Below, in pieces: positions 43,573-56,631 of a DNA stretch of 64,000 nucleotides (position 1 is its first letter; every line of letters begins with the position of its first letter). The position numbers and the translations under genes are program-made. The stretch covers positions 14,623,001 to 14,687,000 of the forward strand of contig BSBN01001752.1 of assembly GCA_027924645.1 (NCBI GenBank), read 5' to 3'. The stretch comes from Cunninghamia lanceolata. Lineage: Eukaryota > Streptophyta > Pinopsida > Cupressales > Cupressaceae. The notes under the pieces were generated by a model. That model saw nothing but the letters and a program-made list of their open reading frames with translations, did no database searches and had not been told where the DNA came from.

Positions 43573-44814
43573 GCTGCCTTCAAGGACTTCAAGGTGTATC
43601 AGATGGATGTCAAGTCTTCCTTCTTGAATGGTGATTTGGAAGAAGAAGTGTACATTGAGCAACCAGATGGATTTCAATTGTCTGATCATGATGATATGGT
43701 ATGTAAGTTGAAGAAAGCACTGTATGGACTAAAGCAAGCCCCAAGAGCCTGGTATGAAAGATTGGATAAGCATATTTTGAAGATTGGTTTCAACAAAGGT
43801 ACTATTGATGGTAATTTGTATTTTAAAATTGATCATGAAAACATCTTGATTGTTGAAGTGTTTGTTGATGATATCATCTTTGGAACAAGAGATAGTATGT
43901 GCAAAACTTTTTCAAATCAAATGAAAAGTGAGTTTGAGATGTCCATGCTTGGTGAAATAAATTTCTTCTTGGGTCTGCAAATCACTTAAACAAAGAAAGG
44001 AATCTTCATTTCTCAAACTAAATATGCGAAAGAATTGTTGAAGAAATTTGGAATGGAAGATTCAAAGCCAATGAATACTCCCATGGCAACCGGATGTAAG
44101 TTGAGCAAAGATGATGACTCTCCTAAGGCAGATTAGAAAAAGTATAGGTCAATGATTGGAGGATTATTGTATCTCACTCAAACTAGACCAGACATTATGC
44201 AAGTTGTTGGTCTTGTTGCTAGATTCCAAGCTGATCCTAGAGAATCTCATGTCATGGCAATCAAGAGGATATTTAGATATCTAAAAGGGACAGTTGAGTA
44301 TGGTCTATGGTATCCTAAAGATCATGATTTCTCTCTTCATGCATATACAGATGCTGATTGAGTAGGAGATGTGGATGACTGGAAGAGTACCAATGGTGGA
44401 GCATTCTTTTTGGGGAAGAGATTGGTTTCTTGGTTGAGCAAGGAATAAGAGGCAATATCTCTGTCCACTACAGAAGCAGAATATATTGCAGCAGCAGGTA
44501 GTTGCACTCAAGTTTTTTGGATGAAGCAAATGTTAAGAGATATCAAAATAGAGTATGAGGAGCCTATCACAATTTTCTGTGATAATTCAAGTGCAATAAA
44601 CATATCTAAGAATCCGGTGTTGCATTCAAAGACTAAACATATATCCATCAAGTTTCACTTTTTGAGAGAGCAAGTGAACAAGAATGAAGTCAGATTGGAT
44701 TTTGTGCCTTCCAAGGATCAGATTGCAGACATCTTTACTAAACCTCTACCTAAGGACTCTTTTGAGTATCTTAGGGAGAAGTTAGGGGTTATTGCCCCTC
44801 TGGTGATGAACTAA
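43573..44814 (+). pseudogene. Element D reverse transcriptase (C-terminal) and RNase H, decayed
   Basis: Resumes the copia RT exactly after the right CCTTT of [41 protein letters not shown], and VFVDDIIFG (YVDD-type box). The RNase H part has SMIGGLLYLTQTRPDI, YTDAD, STTEAEYIAAA and DNSSAINISKNP, ending at TAA 44812. In-frame stops at about 43987, 44134, 44359 and 44446 all replace Gln or Trp codons by a C-to-T or G-to-A change. Confidence 0.93.
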
Positions 44815-45146
44815 GGTGCACTAATGTGCATCAGTCTGGTGGATATTACAATCACATCTTGTGGTCCGGATTGATGATGGGGAGATACTACTCAGGGGGA
44901 GTAGCAGATATGATTCTGAAGTGATGGAATTGCAAGTATGTGCCCTTTGCCATTGATGTCAAAGGGGGAGAGAAGACATGTGAAAAATAAGTGGTTGCTG
45001 ATCAAAAGGGGAGCAATAAAGGGAGAGAAGACATGTGAATGGTTGTTGTTGATAGGGGGAGTTGAGACAATAAGGAGACGTTCTTGTCTTGATGGTTAAA
45101 ACAATTTTTCACATCATATGTTGCCATCAATGATAAAGGGGGAGAT
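44815..45146 (+). other. Element D 3' non-coding region with polypurine tract
   Basis: Non-coding, with several AAAGGGGGAG-like repeats. The last, AAAGGGGGAGAT (45135-45146), directly precedes the 3' LTR and is the polypurine tract for plus-strand priming. Confidence 0.8.
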
Positions 45147-46375
45147 TGTTGCAAGTATAGACCTAACCGGTGTTGTCATTGATGTCAACATACTCCTGTT
45201 GTATTAATGATAAGGATTGGATGAGCTGTGTGCTGAGGATATTGAGAAAATTAGTCTCAATCAGGAACAGTGAAGAACAATGATGTCATAAGGTAAAAGT
45301 CCAAGATAGGATGAGGATCAGAGGATTCAGTTCAAAGGGTTTATAGATATGTGTCTTAAGGTGATCCAGTAAAGATTTTAGAGGTCCGCATGAAGATCTA
45401 AAGAAGTTGTGGTCACTCAATTAAAACTAGTTCCAGCAGGTGTTTAGAGGTGACAGGGTGATACAGATAGGTCCAGAAATGAAATAGCCTATTCTACGTA
45501 TTTGGTGGAGTGTTCAAGAAGTCCTTGTGAAGTATCAACTCGATTGGTTTGTGGTTTGGAGGTCCACAAGCATCTCTTCCTTTGTGACAGTGATGACAGA
45601 TTGTGTTCTTGAGGTTCTAGATGAAGGAGAGAAGGATTTTAGTAAGTAGATGAAGTGTGGATGTTCTTGGTGATTCAGGCAAGCTTGTGGGGATCTTTGG
45701 ATCATGTCCAGTTCATGTTAGTGGTTTGCATTGGAGTTGGATCTCGCAATTGAAGAATAACTTCTAGATGATGGTGTTCTTTTTGAGATTGGTCGACCGG
45801 ATGAGTTGCACATCCTGCGGATGTTCTTGTTGATGTTTGCCGACTTAGATGATCATTCCTAAGTTGATGTCTTGTATAAAAAAGAGATTGCAAAGTCATT
45901 TCAGAGAAGACTTGTGGAGATGAGTGTGTTGTAGTGAGGAGGAGAGCAAAAAGCAAAGCAGAAGTTTTAGGCCTAAATGGAACTGACTCAAGCATGGTGA
46001 AGATGCTATTTACCAATTCAAGTATGTGATACTTATTCTTTTGTAGACAGTGTGTCTCTTGTAGGTAGTGAGCCTCTTGTGAGCAGTGTGCTTGGGCAGT
46101 GAGCCCTAATTGGCATGTGCCATTTTGTTCTTTCTATTCTTCTAACAGAGAATATAATCTTGGGTTAGTCACCCCATGGTTTTTCCCTTAACTGGGTTTT
46201 CCACGTTAAAATCTTGGTGTCTCATGTGTTGATGTGTTTCTGCTCTTGATTTAAATGCATTATGTTTCATGATTGATTTATTGTTATACTGCTAAGTGAA
46301 TGCAAGTGTTTAATAAGAGGAAAGTTTTAGACAACTGATTCACCCCCCTCTCAGTTGTCTACCCTAAATCTAACA
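45147..46375 (+). repeat. Element D, 3' LTR (1229 bp)
   Basis: TGTTGCAAGTATAG...CTAAATCTAACA, homologous to 11806-13045. It is followed by TTTCC, close to the TTTCT left of the 5' LTR. Confidence 0.9.
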
Positions 46376-47442
46376 TTTCCCATTTTACCATGATATAAAA
46401 GTGAATGATAAGAATGGAGGTGGAATTGTACTCTATTTTAATTTGCATGTCTGTAACTATGTAAGACAAATGGTATATTCTTTAAACCAAATCATTTTAC
46501 CTATAAATATGGAGAAGCAAATTCTTCATTGTGTGTTGATTCCTAAGAAATGATATATTGTGTTCTATTTGTAACTTCTAAACCTACCTTCTGGGACAGG
46601 ATGCCGAGTGTGGGCTCCTAGAGATGGTAATTTTCTTTTTCAAAATTACCATTTATGTTTTTTTATTGCTTTGGCCAAAGCTAGATGTACCATTGAAATA
46701 TATGGGTGTTAAAAGCCTAGTTGAATTAATTTATTTGTCTCTGCCACATCTTGCATGCAAGAAATATGTTCATTCTAGTTTAGATTGCATATAGGCATCA
46801 GACTTGCATCAAGAGTTTCCCTCCTGCCATCTGTTCCAGGTTGCTAGGCTCCATGTGTAGCATCGAGGATTCTTCGAGTTAGGAAGAAACCTAGGGTAGT
46901 GTTGTACTTCATGGTTGGGTGGAAAAAGTATCTTAACCATGCTCTTGGCTTTGGCTTGTGGAAGATCGGTGGGTTATGGTGGTTAAAGACAGATCTTCTT
47001 ATGTTATATTTGACTCAAGATGTATATTCCATTGTATTAATCCTTGTATGGCTTATTTAGCCAATTCAGAAATTGTATTTATACTCTCATTGACGTAATT
47101 TTTATGTATTATTCATGTACTTGGAACAAGGGAAACAAATGTAGTGTTACTTCTCTTATTGTGATTGTAATTGCACTTCTTTTTTTATGGAAACTTGCAA
47201 AATGTTCAACATCTATGGATATTCTAATGATCCACTTTCTTTATTTGGATTGAGTTATGCTTTTCGTTGGCTATTTTTAGTATGTGAAATTTTTGGACTT
47301 TACAATGCCAAAATATCTCCTAAACTAATCTCCCACATCCTCATAATGCCAAAATCAATCTAAGCCTCTCATCTTCATCTCTTAAGCATTTATCCATAGC
47401 CTTAATATCTCATCCCAAATCATTATCCAATCTCTACCCATA
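46376..47442. other. Unassigned AT-rich sequence between D and G
   Basis: No gene or transposon protein is recognisable. It was joined to 10486-11805 before D inserted. It contains a perfect 11-bp inverted repeat (ATGGTAATTTT at 46624-46634, complement at 46642-46652) and a TATA-like CCTATAAATATGG near 46499, which may be remnants of an older LTR. Confidence 0.4.
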
Positions 47443-48827
47443 TGTAATGTCCCCTTCCTAATGCAGTGTAGTTGGATTGTTAGTTAGCCTATTTAGCGGA
47501 TTCATGTAGACTAATGGAATTACGGTTAGGGAATCCTTGGAGTCAGATAATCTAGCATGTTAGTAGTATCAGGTGTCTAATTGAGCTTCTTAGCACTTTG
47601 ATGAGTAGTGTGTCATTTCTAAAAGGTTTTCAAGTGATTCTTCCCATACTATTTTTAGTAAGTCAATAGCGGTCAGTGTTACTATTTTTAGTTTTGCTAG
47701 TGGATGCCATTTTTAGTGTTGGTCTGATATTTGACATGGTTTAGTATTTTGATTTTAAATAGAGTAAAGGAATTAAATTTAAATAAATATTTAACCTTAC
47801 ATTATTTATTTCATAAATTGACTTTATAAAATGACCATGGGGAGTCATAAGTTGTTTTTAAAAGAGGGCCAAGTTTACATCCTAGGGATGGTGCCCACTT
47901 AAGGAGACTTTAATAAACATTTAAAATAAAAGTTAAAGTGGGAAATCCCTCAAATTGAGTGTGAGAAATGAAGGGAAGATAAAGTGTAATGTGAAGCTCA
48001 TTTTTTGTCATTCATGTGCATTGAGTTTTGATATTCTACATGCTTGGCAAAGTTGGTTTCTTCCTAGGGTTTGTGAGGAGAAAAACCCTTGTAGATTACA
48101 TCTTCCACATTGGTGAAGGACATAATCTGGTAGATTTCTAGGTGGTCCTATAGAGGGATCACAGCTAGATTTAATGGTTGAAAGAATGACTCATTTTTGG
48201 GAGATTATTGCACAATTTTTGGTGTTATGTTTTTGAATTATTAATGGTAGATTTCTAAGTCATAACAGTGGGATTTTTGAGGGTTTGTGATCAGATTTCA
48301 TCACATGTGCTAGCCATACCATCTTGAGAACAGGCCATACACTTTTTGCAGTTGTTGGGTATTGTTATTGAATGAAATTCTATTCAATCTTGGCTTAATA
48401 TTTTTGGTGTATTGCTATACACATTTTCGTGGCTAGGTGATGTAGATTTATGTAGTTTTGGGGCACCTAGGGTTTGTCAAAGTGTTGTATTACATCTACT
48501 AATTTGAGAAATGTATAAGTACTGTTGATGTTGTAATGTCATTTGTAGCTCCATAGTGTTGATTATATGTATTTTAGACCTGTATAATACAAATCTAGAA
48601 ATGGGTAATGTTGCCAAGTTGATATTTGTGTCATTTTACCATCTGTGTATTAGTAGTTTAAGCTTTTTGTATTCTTTCTCCATCTAGGTATTATTGTATG
48701 TTGCATATTTCCTTGTTATTATTCAATATTGAATGTGAAAATACCAACAAACAAACAAACAACACATTAACAGCAAAACAAAAAAATTTGGCTTTAGAAA
48801 AAACCATAAACAAGGGTGTATATTACA
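47443..48827 (+). repeat. Element G, 5' LTR (about 1.4 kb)
   Basis: The right end ATATTACA is fixed by the primer site one base later. The left end, TGTAATGTCCCCTTCC, is inferred from the TG start and has no second copy in the window to confirm it. Confidence 0.55.
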
Positions 48828-48828
48828 G

Positions 48829-48840
48829 TGGTATCAGAGC
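48829..48840 (+). promoter_or_regulatory. Element G primer binding site, initiator tRNA-Met
   Basis: TGGTATCAGAGC, one base after the LTR end, as in many plant gypsy and copia elements. Confidence 0.9.
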
Positions 48841-48966
48841 TAGTTTTCTTTCCATCTTGTTGGAGTCTAATATTGCTAGAGTTTTTAGTTGCATGTTAGT
48901 TCTAAGACTACCCAAATGCTTGCATGTCAATTTCATGGGCCTAGTAGCAGTTGCATGTGAGTTTCT

Positions 48967-49364
48967 ATGAGAGGAAGTGATAGGGAAAGGAGATATCTCG
49001 AAAGACTAAGGAAAAGAGAAGCCAAAAATGAACAATGGGAACAATGGCCATCTGAGTTTGAAGAAAAACACCTAGAAACCAACCTAGAGGAAGTAGTAGT
49101 TGCAGAAAATATGAGTGATAGAGAGGGAAGGTCTAGTAGAGATCATCTTGATGAAGGGAGAGCTGATATGACAAGTTTGTTGCATGCGGTGAATGACTTG
49201 GCTAGAGGGTAGAGAGATATTTTAATATGAATGGACCAATCTCAAACTAAACTTGTTCAATATCTCACCAGACTAATACCAAACAATAATGGGAACAATG
49301 CTAATAATGGTAGAAATAATGCAAATGAAAGAAATAGTGGAAATAATGGTGTAAATGGGTCATT
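48967..49364 (+). pseudogene. Element G gag, N-terminal part
   Basis: ATG at 48967 opens MRGSDRERRYLERLRKREAKNE, a charged Gag N-terminus. TAG at 49210 breaks it, and the reading resumes at MDQSQTKLVQYLTRL (49231), followed by an Asn/Gly-rich run. At about 49365 the sequence departs from gag, where the inverted-repeat element starts. Confidence 0.65.
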
Positions 49365-49489
49365 CCACAATAATGGGTTACACTTTTTGGCCAAACTTGA
49401 CATTGAAATAACCATTTTGAACTAAATCTTTACTTTCTAACACCTATAGCTGCTAAACTGTTAGGAATTTGAAGATAATGTGAACTAGT

Positions 49490-49939
49490 TGTTAGTGTAG
49501 GTTTTTATTTCCTAGTGGGTTATTTATTTTTTCTCTATATTCCTAGGTTTTTCCTACACTTCTATTAATCTTGCTTAGGTTAATAAAGCATGTCTTATTA
49601 GGTGAGTGGTTGCAAGTTGTCACCTTCCTACATGTGAGCATCCATTAGCTATCTTGAGAAGATACTTTGCTATCTTTAGTTCGATAGATAGTTGCTCATC
49701 ATTGGTCAGTGTTACCACCTCCTCCCTCTTCCTAGTCTATATAAGCATGCTACCTAGCTTGTATTTTGTATCTTTTGCTTTTGAATCCTCTTAATGCTAT
49801 TTTACTTCTAGCACTTGCATTACTCTCTTGGAGATTAACTCTGTGTTACTATTTTGATTTCGTATCATTTGCATTCATAGTTTAGATATCTATTATTTGC
49901 ACTAGTTTTTTGGGTTAATAATCTTTTCATATTCTAACA
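49490..49939 (+). repeat. Element F, 5' LTR (450 bp)
   Basis: TGTTAGTGTAGG...ATTCTAACA, with a TATA box CTATATAAGC at 49737-49746 that is conserved in the 3' copy. The primer site follows without a gap. Confidence 0.93.
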
Positions 49940-51098
49940 TGGTATCAGAGCTATTCTATGTGCAAGAGTAGATTTTAATTTCTATATTTGAGAGATTCAG
50001 GGGGGTTAATAAATCTTATTACATTTTTTCAAAAAACCCAGTATGCTCTTCTCTTGCATCTTCAGATGATCTTGAGAATCAAAAAAGTTTAACGGAAATT
50101 TTTTTAATCTTTGGGGATTGAACATGTGATTTATGAAATCTGGGTGATTGTAGCATTTTTGGTTATACTGGTAGCATTTCTGGCTATTCCAACACTTCTA
50201 AGAGGCTTGAGAAAGTTAGATTTGGCTTTCATTTCACCAAAATTAGAGATTGTCATACACAGTTGCGGAACCGGGGTTTCAAGCTCAAATCTAACAACTA
50301 GCTTGCATATTTGGTGTTTTCAATCAATATTGCAGGTTTCAGCATGTCATTTGTATTAGGTAGCTGATTGAGCCTTTGCATGTCATTTTTTATAGCTAAA
50401 AGTGTTTTGTTTACATTAGAACAACATCTTTTGTACATCAGCAAGAAAAATGCCTTCTAGGTTTTGTTCGCAGCATAGAAAAAACATCTAGGTATCTTTC
50501 AAGTTTTGCATGCAGTCTGTATATTTTGTAGAATCAAACTCAAAAAGCTACAATAGTACCCCTCTCTATTGGCAGTTGCAGATTTGAAGGCATTTTTCAA
50601 ATGCTCCGTTCTTGCTCATACGGACTCCATTTCCCACGATTTTTTTTATTTTAGCTATTTTTTCATGCTCTATACACTAGTGCAGACATTTTTTGACATT
50701 GATGCAGAGATTTTTTAGAAATTGCAGATTCTCAGTCATGACACTACACAGTTCTCATTTTGGGAACTTTGGAGGATCATAACTTTCACATATGACTTCG
50801 TATCGAGGCAATTCTTCTTTTGAAAGTGCATGATTTTTTGAGTAGATCGCAGTGGTGCTATTTATTTCTTTGGGTATTATGCCAAAGTTGTATTTTGAGC
50901 ATATGCTCTTTGTGAGGGTTTTGTAATGCATTGAAATCAAGACCACTTAGTATTTCTTGCTAGTGGAAGTTGTAAACGCACTAATATAAAGTGCCAAATC
51001 ATATTTTCTTAGGGGGTTCTTTGATTGAGTGAAAAGGTGGGGGGTTGTCTTGGTTGGATTCTCTCCTTTTTGGCATTTCTTCTCTGCATTTCTTCATC
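49940..51098 (+). other. Element F primer site and long leader
   Basis: TGGTATCAGAGCT at 49940-49952 is the tRNA-Met primer site. The 1.1-kb leader after it has no supported ORF; it is longer than usual for a copia element with short LTRs. Confidence 0.75.
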
Positions 51099-54000
51099 AT
51101 GGATCAAATAAATGTGCCCATCCTAACTCCATACAATTAATTTGAGTGGAAATCATGCATGACAATTCACTTAAGGAAAGATGGATTAAATAGGATAACT
51201 ATGGGACTTGAAACTGAACCTACTAAAGATGAAGATAAGCCTAAGTGGTTTAACAAATGTGATGAGGCATATGGAACATTGTGTTTGTCTTTTTCTCCTG
51301 ATTTGCTCTTTCACATTGAGTCTTTGAATACACCAAATGAAATCTGGACAAAGCGAGAAACACTATTTGGCACACAAGATTTAATGAGGGGTCATATGTT
51401 GGAAAATGAACTAATTAGTTTATGTCCAGGGAATTTCAACACAATCTAGAATTTCTTCACTAAATTGAAATCACTAAGGCTACAATTAAAATAATGTGGA
51501 ATTGAAAAGAAAGATGAACAACTGATTCTTAGTATTCTCTTTAAGCTAAGTTCATAATATTATGTGTTTGTTTCTACCCTCTATGCTACTAAGGGTGCAC
51601 TTGGTACTCAATTCACCATGCCATCTTTAGATGATTTTGATGTCAATCTCACTTAGGAATAGGACAAGCTAATCCAGATGGGCACTCTTAATTCCTCTAA
51701 TTCACATGCCTTGGCTGCCAACCAAGGCACAAAAAAATAGAAAGGACAAAGTAGTAACAACAATAGTAAGGATAAGAAACAGAAGAATAGCAAGGAGAAG
51801 AAGGATCAGATAATGGTTGCTTCAAAAGCAACTAATAAGATCTAATCTCCCAAGGGCAACAAGCCTAAGAAAGAGAGGGTCCAATATGCCTATTGTAAAA
51901 GACCTGGTCATGATGAACATAAATGTTTGAAGAAACAAATTGATCACTTGACACACACCCTTGAGAAGAACAATATCATTGTTCTTGAGTCTATCAAATA
52001 GAGTTCTAATGAGGGGTCTAAGAAGGCAAAAGAAAACAGCAAGGGGAAAGGAAAGGGCAAAGCCCTTGTTGCAGTTGCTTCTTCACCATCCACTTGGGTT
52101 CTCAATTCAGGTGCTTCACACCACATGGCTTCATCTAAGGAAGAATTTGCATCTTTGGAGCTGTGTACTATGCCTTCTATTTTGATGGGTGATGACACTC
52201 CTATTGAGGTGTGTGAGAGAGGGTCTGTTGATGTAAGGGATGGCACATTCCATGATGTTCTTTGTGTTCCCTCATTATCAATTAATCTCCTATCGGTATA
52301 CTAGATCAGTCACGCAGGTTCAAGCAAGCGGGTTGAGTTCACTCCTGATTCAGTGGAGATTCATGAGTTGCACATTGGTTCTACAGTTGTAGTTGGGAGA
52401 GAAGATTATCAGTCATGGATCTATCTATTTTCTCACTTTGTTCCTGATCCTCCTTCGACTGTTTTGCTCAATCATTCTATGATGTGAGTAGATTATGGCA
52501 TGAGCGGTTTGGCCATCTTAACTTCCGCTACTTGCAGCAGCTCAACCAGCAGAGCATGGTCACAGGGTTGCCTTCAATTTAGTTTTCAGGTGGTGTTTGC
52601 CAAGGTTGCATTCTTGGTAAGCATCCTAAGGAAAAGTTTGACAAAGGTAAGGCATGGAGAGCTTCATAGATACTGAAGTTAGTTCACAGTGATTTGGCTA
52701 GTCCATTTCAGCATCCTTCTTTCAATAGGGCTAGATATGTCCTCACATTCATTGATGACTTTTCTCAATATACTTGGGTGTACTTTCTCAAATAGAAGTC
52801 AGAGGTATTTGATCATTTTCAGGACTTCAAAACTTTTGTAGAGAAGCAATCTGGGAAAGCCATCAAAGTTTTGTGCACTGACAATGGTGGTGAGTATGTC
52901 AACCATCAGTTTGAGAGGTTTTGCACTTTAGAGGGGATTGATTTGTAGCAGTCAGTTCCATACAATCCTTAGCAGAACGGTGTTGCAGAATGGAAGAATA
53001 GGTCCTTGAAGGAAATGGCAAACTGCATGATTCACTCTAGATCTCTTACACCACAATATTGGGTAGAGGCCATTAACTGTGCTTGTTATATCCAGAATCA
53101 TGTTCCTCACCGAGCCTTGAAGGGAGTCACTCCTTTTGAAGCTTGGAGCAGTCGGAAACCATAAGTTAAGTACTTTTGAGTTTTTGATTCTCCTGTATGG
53201 GCCCACATTCTTGTAGATAAATGCAAGGCCTTGGATCTACAGAGTAGGCCTTGCATATTTGTAGGTTATCTTGATGGTGTGAAGGGTTATCGGTTGCTTC
53301 ACCCTACTACACATGAGTTGTTCATTGAGAGGAGTGTTTAGTTTGAGGAGGGCTCTTTGAGCTCACTTTCTATCACTTCTCTAACTCCTGCTTTGACATT
53401 GGAGTCACTTGGGATACATGGCAGATCTTCTAATGAATTAGATTCACCTGAGAAGTCTTCTACCTCCACTTTTGATACAGAGATCAATTCAGAGGACTCA
53501 CCTCCTTCCTCTCCTAGTCATCATTCAGAAGTTGATGATTCTCCTCCAGATTCTCCCTCTTCTGATCCACTTTGGGCTAGATAGACCTTGCAGTCTGTAG
53601 GTGATTGGGTTGGGGATCCATCAGACACCAGGCGGACTCGTTCATAGTTCCAAGATGCTCCACATGTCTTCATTGCTACTACCTCAGATCCACATTCTTT
53701 TCATGAGGCTTCTGGTATTCCTGAGTGGGATACAACTATGCAGGAGGAGTATAGTTCCTTGATGAGGAACCACAATTGGGATCTTGTCCCTCTTCCTAAG
53801 GGAAGAAAACTTGTTCGATGTAAGTGGATCTATTGAACAAAATTTGTAGCAGATGGGTTGGTTGACAAGCATAAGGGTCGCTTGGTCACCAAAGGATTCT
53901 CCCAAGTTCCTGGGATTGACTACTCTGAGACTTTTGCACCAATTGCCTGAATGAATTCCATCCAACTTGTTCTTGCCATTGCTGCAACCAATCATTGGGA

Positions 54001-55230
54001 AGTACACCAAATGGATGTGAAGAGTACTTTTCTTCACGGTGACCTTCAGGAGTAGATCTACATGGAGCAGCCACAAGGGTTCATTCACGATTCTTCACTT
54101 GTGTGCCAACTTTGGAAGTCTCTCTATGGCCTCAAACAGGCTCTTCGGGCTTGGTATGCCAAGATGGACTCCTTCCTTCTATCAGTTGGGTTCACTCGGT
54201 GCCATTCTGATCCCAATGTCTACATTCTGTAGCAGGATGATTCACTCCTATTTCTAGTATTGTATGTTGATGACTTACTGATCACAGGGAGTTCTTCATC
54301 CACCATTGGGGCTATCAAAACTGCCCTTCATGATAGGTTTTTGATGACTAACTTGGGCTTGTTGCATTAATTTCTTGGGATTGAGATCTTTCAGTCTTCT
54401 TTTGGGATCACCATCACATAGTCCAAGTATGCTATAGATTTGCTCTTGAGGTTTCATATGGCTAACTATAAGCCTGCTCTGACTCCCTTTCTTTCTAGAG
54501 TCAAACTTGAGGCTCGGTGTTCTTCTCCACTTGTTGATGGCAATTTGTACCGACAACTTGTTAGAAGTCTCATTTATTTGACTCATACAAGACCCAACAT
54601 TTCATATGCTGTAGGCATGGTCTCTCGATTCAAGCAGGAGCCTCATGAGTTGTACTAGAAAGTAGCCAAGCAGATCCTTCACTATATTCAGGGTACTCAT
54701 AGTTTTGGGATTCACTACACAGCAAGCATTGAGCTTGACTTAGTGGGCTACACAGATTCAGATTGCGCAGGTCATTCTCAGGATCACAAGTCTACTTTAG
54801 GTTACATCTTCTCACTTGGTTTAGGTCCTATTTGTTGGTCGAGCAAGAAGCAGTTTGCTAATGCTCTATTTTCTACTGAGGCCGAGTATCGGGGGGCTAT
54901 GAATGCCGCCACTGAGGCCATTTGGCTTTAGAATCTTCTCACTAAGTTTGGTATCCAAATAAGACAGCCATCAGTCATATTTTGTGACAACTAGAGTGCC
55001 ATTCAGATCTCACAGAATTTGATCCATCATCAGCGGACCAAACACATTGAGGTCCACATGCACTACATCTAGGAGCTCATCCATGGGCATGTCATCGACC
55101 TTCGCTATTGTCTGACTTCCGAGCAGGTTGCTGATATCTTTACCAAACCCTTCACTGAGAGCAAGTTCCTTCATTTGGGTGCTTTGCTAGGGGTGCGGGA
55201 TACTTCATCTTCTGGGGGGGCTTCTTCCTC
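51099..55230 (+). pseudogene. Element F gag-pol, decayed
   Basis: Starts MDQINVPILTPYN at 51099. Gag runs to about 51700, a zinc knuckle YCKRPGHDEHKC is near 51896, and the protease box is WVLNSGASHHM near 52098 (Asn for the catalytic Asp). Integrase pieces are near 52680-53150 (DNGGEYV; a stop inside PQQNG). RT pieces are near 53820-54280, with LYVDDLLITG near 54265. RNase H pieces follow (YTDSDCAG, FSTEAEYRG) and end near 55190. Stops occur throughout, mostly TAG or TAA where Gln or Trp is expected. Confidence 0.88.
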
Positions 55231-55356
55231 TCACTCAGAGTCCTACCTCATCTCTTCTCTCTCTTTTGGGGGCGGAATTTTATGTACATGGGTACCTCAT
55301 CAGGCTTGATTTGTCAGGACCCATTTCTACATCCACCTAAGCTTCGCTTATGGGGG

Positions 55357-55806
55357 TGTTAGTGTAGGTTTTTATTTCCTAGTGGGTTATTTATTTTTTC
55401 CCTATATTCCTAAGTTTTTCCTACACTTCTATTAATCTCTCTTGGGTTAATAAAGCATATCTTATTAGGTGAGTGGTTGCGAGGTGTCACCTTCCTACAT
55501 GTGAGCATCCATTAGCTATCTTGGGAAGATACTTTGCTATCTTTAGTCTGATAGATGGTTGCTCCTCATTGGTCGGTGTTGCCACCTCCTCCCTCTTCCT
55601 AGTCTATATAAGCATGCTACCTAGCTTGTATTTTATATCTTTTGCCTTTGCAGCCTCTTAATGCTATTTTATTTCAAGCATTTGCATTACTCTCTTGGAG
55701 ACTAACTCTATGTTGCTATTTTGATTTCATATCATTTGCATTCATAGTTTAGATATCTATTATTTGCACTAGTTTTCTAGGTTAATAATCTTTTTAGATT
55801 CTAATA
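55357..55806 (+). repeat. Element F, 3' LTR (450 bp)
   Basis: Preceded by the purine tract TTATGGGGG. Homologous to the 5' LTR, ending AATA in place of AACA (a C-to-T change), then CTAGT. Confidence 0.92.
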
Positions 55807-55811
55807 CTAGT

Positions 55812-56605
55812 GAATTGTGAGATTTTATTTGTAGATTCTAAATATATTTAAAAAAAAAAATTGGAGTTAAATTGTAAAATTTTGTGCGTCTCCTTTGATA
55901 ACCAGTTTTTAATAGTAAACAACATTTTTTTAAAGTGATGTGTATTCTATAGAACAACTTTTTTTCTACAAAGGACAAAATTCTGATTCTTTTGAATTTA
56001 GATGGGTAACACTGATAAATAGGGCATGCATTTGGTTTTATAATGTTTTGTTGAATATTTTTTTCAATTAAGTTTTGAAGTCAAACCAATTATAATTTAG
56101 ACATAGGTGTACTCTGTAAAACAAAATTTTTATGTATGTATCGAAATTCAATTTTTATTTGTTGAAACAAGGACATAAATACCTAGGACATAGATATTTT
56201 AAAAAAAAAAATTCACTAATTTAGTAATTTTCCATGTGTATAGAACAAAGAACTCGATGTTCAGTGAAAACCCTATATTCACAAGAAATTAAAAAAATAT
56301 ATATTTAAAATTATACTTTTTGGGAAGCTTATAATAAGGACTACATACAAAACATAAATTTTAAAGGAATTCATTTGATCCCCCAAAAGGTAAATCAAAA
56401 GTGGTTTTTTACCAGCATTTTGGTAGGTGTAGAGGAGACTCCATTATAGGTATGGTTTAAAACTAGTGGGGTTTACCTAAGGGGGTTTAAATCTAAGGGG
56501 GTTTGATCAAACCCTCTTCAATTAAAATCCTTTAAATGGAACCTTTCAAGGCTTAAATTATTATATTTTCTAAAAATATGTGATTTTAGCAAAAATCAGG
56601 ATGTC
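55812..56605. other. AT-rich interior of the inverted-repeat element
   Basis: Non-coding, with A and T runs. Short GGGGTTTACC/AAGGGGGTTT repeats are seen near 56465-56510. No transposase is recognisable. Confidence 0.4.
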
Positions 56606-56631
56606 CCAGAAAGTGTAACCCATTATTGTGG

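Larger units (their letters stand above)
11806..46375 (+). mobile_element. Element D: Ty1/copia retrotransposon, split by E
   Basis: Complete outline: two LTRs of 1240 and 1229 bp, a tRNA-Met primer site, gag-protease-integrase-RT-RNase H in copia order, a purine tract, and near-matching flanks TTTCT/TTTCC. The coding part is interrupted at 16017/43573 by the whole of element E, flanked by CCTTT. D has about 5% LTR mismatch in the first 250 bp and many stops, so it is inactive and older than E. Confidence 0.9.
49490..55806 (+). mobile_element. Element F: Ty1/copia retrotransposon, decayed
   Basis: LTRs 49490-49939 and 55357-55806 (450 bp each, about 31 mismatches, 7%), target duplication CTAGT on both sides (49485-49489, 55807-55811), tRNA-Met primer site, and a complete copia gene order with many stops. 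It is the most diverged LTR pair in the window. Confidence 0.93.
49365..56631. mobile_element. Candidate 0.95-kb DNA element with 26-bp inverted repeats, split by F
   Basis: Positions 49365-49390 (CCACAATAATGGGTTACAC...) and 56606-56631 are inverted repeats matching at 25 of 26 positions. Subtracting F and its 5-bp duplication leaves 945 bp of AT-rich non-coding sequence, as in a non-autonomous DNA transposon or MITE. It interrupts the gag of G. A shared AAATGGG lies just outside both ends (49353-49359 and 56640-56646) and may relate to a target duplication, but it is offset by a few bases. The superfamily is unknown. Confidence 0.5.

Noticed and set aside
49606..49794. 62-codon ORF repeated at 55473-55661
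   Set aside because: It lies in the F LTR in both copies and has no coding features.
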